Source of the DNA: Exiguobacterium sp. J17977
GTDB lineage: Bacteria > Bacillota > Bacilli > Exiguobacteriales > Exiguobacteriaceae
DNA: 64,000 bases
Assembly: GCF_018616375.1 (NCBI RefSeq)
Contig: NZ_JAEQBB010000005.1
Span: 1 to 64,000, forward strand
Direction: 5' to 3'
Shown: in pieces, positions 63,446 to 64,000 of the stretch
Layout: every line of letters begins with the position of its first letter
How positions within the stretch are numbered: position 1 is the stretch's first letter
Translations under genes and position numbers: made by a program
Notes under the pieces: model-generated
Seen by the model: only the letters and a program-made list of their open reading frames with translations
What the model was told of the DNA's origin: nothing
The model's database searches: none

Positions 63446-64000
63446 ATGAAGAGCAGGTTCGTACGTGTGTTAATGGCCTTGTTGATCATGTTGGCACCGT
63501 TAGTCGCTTATCCAAAATCGGCCGATGCCGCCGCGTCGAAATTCATCACGAGCGTGAACACGACGAGTAAAGTCGTTGCGTTGACGTTCGATGACGGAGC
63601 GGATGGTGCGAATACGAATAAGATTTTGGACATACTTGCCAAGAATAATGTCAAAGCCACTTTCTTTTTGACTGGATCGGGCGCCAATAACCATCCCCAA
63701 TACATCAAAAACATCGCCGCTAAAGGTCACCAATTCGGTAACCATTCGTATACCCATCCAGACTTCACAAAGTTGACCGCCACGCAGATGAAATCGGAAC
63801 TCGATCGGACGGAAGCGAAAGTCAAATCGATTACCGGTAAAACAACAAAACCAATTTTCCGGGCCCCATTCGGCGCCGTTAACAGCGCCGTGTTGAGCGG
63901 GGTCGGTGCTGCCGGCTACGGATACACGATTCAATGGAACATCGATACCGTCGACTGGAAAGGTGTCACCGCTAGCCAAATCAATACGAAAGTACAAGCG
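63446..64000 (+). CDS. Secreted polysaccharide deacetylase (NodB domain), 3' end outside the window
   Basis: 185 codons are present and the frame is still open at the edge. A signal peptide (MKSRFVRVLMALLIMLAP...DAAA) leads to a NodB domain: TFDDG (Asp49, Asp50) with the catalytic base and metal ligand, HSYTH (His100, His104) as metal ligands, and the RAPFG motif with the arginine. Removes N-acetyl groups from peptidoglycan or chitin oligomers outside the cell. GGAGG precedes the ATG at 63446 by 10 nt. Confidence 0.92.
   Translation, partial: MKSRFVRVLMALLIMLAPLVAYPKSADAAASKFITSVNTTSKVVALTFDDGADGANTNKILDILAKNNVKATFFLTGSGANNHPQYIKNIAAKGHQFGNHSYTHPDFTKLTATQMKSELDRTEAKVKSITGKTTKPIFRAPFGAVNSAVLSGVGAAGYGYTIQWNIDTVDWKGVTASQINTKVQA

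Overview
The window reads as a chromosomal segment of a non-sporulating, low-to-mid-GC Firmicute of the order Bacillales, most likely an Exiguobacterium (inferred). Reasons: strong Shine-Dalgarno sites, many short intrinsic terminators, and Bacillus-type proteins (PpaC, LutABC, Xpt/PbuX behind a guanine riboswitch, YkpA- and YfmM-type ABC-F proteins, a SwrC-type RND pump). GC content is moderate and many genes are rich in CG dinucleotides. I see no rRNA, tRNA, CRISPR array, insertion sequence or prophage; this is core and light-accessory chromosome.

Layout: 1-8.2 kb holds membrane and housekeeping genes (TVP38/DedA-like protein, DIP1984-like protein, acetyltransferase, TrmH) and a PTS EIICB gene whose promoter carries two LacI/MalR-like operators, then an EEP phosphoesterase, an MFS exporter and an alpha/beta hydrolase. 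8.2-13.4 kb is rich in nucleobase transport: an NCS2 permease, then the riboswitch-controlled xpt-pbuX operon. 13.4-19.3 kb has an ABC-F protein, a DUF418 protein and a three-gene ABC-2 exporter. 19.3-23.7 kb has ppaC, small proteins, an autoregulated LacI-type regulator and pbuG with PurBoxes. 23.9-26.8 kb is the lutABC lactate operon with a cre site. 26.8-34.7 kb has a PadR/HAAS-adhesin pair, an orphan histidine kinase, glucose dehydrogenase, a CNNM/CorC-like protein, a 5'-3' exonuclease and a VOC dioxygenase-like protein.

34.7-45.5 kb contains an HxlR-type regulator, a cluster of DnaA boxes, an LD-carboxypeptidase-like protein, a TPR regulator divergent from an MFS transporter with two matching operators, DoxX, a general-stress flavin protein with a sigma-B-like promoter, a cold-shock gene, a beta-helix protein, a HemG-like flavodoxin, and an alpha-glucosidase/AraC pair. 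45.6-47.9 kb is a two-gene surface module: a duplicated helical protein with an MPETG cell-wall sorting signal, and a class F sortase carrying an FN3-like C-terminal domain. 47.9-51.5 kb is a Fur-controlled ferric iron ABC transporter, and 51.7-55.4 kb a TetR-RND operon. The end holds CidA/CidB-like membrane proteins, peptidase T, OsmC, SfsA, a SpoIIM-family protein, YkpA-type ABC-F, a FixH/YtkA lipoprotein and the start of a polysaccharide deacetylase.

The best leads for something undescribed are the sortase/surface-protein pair, the DnaA-box cluster, and the TPR regulator with its paired operators. Functional assignments rest on motif recognition from the translated sequence; no database search was run.
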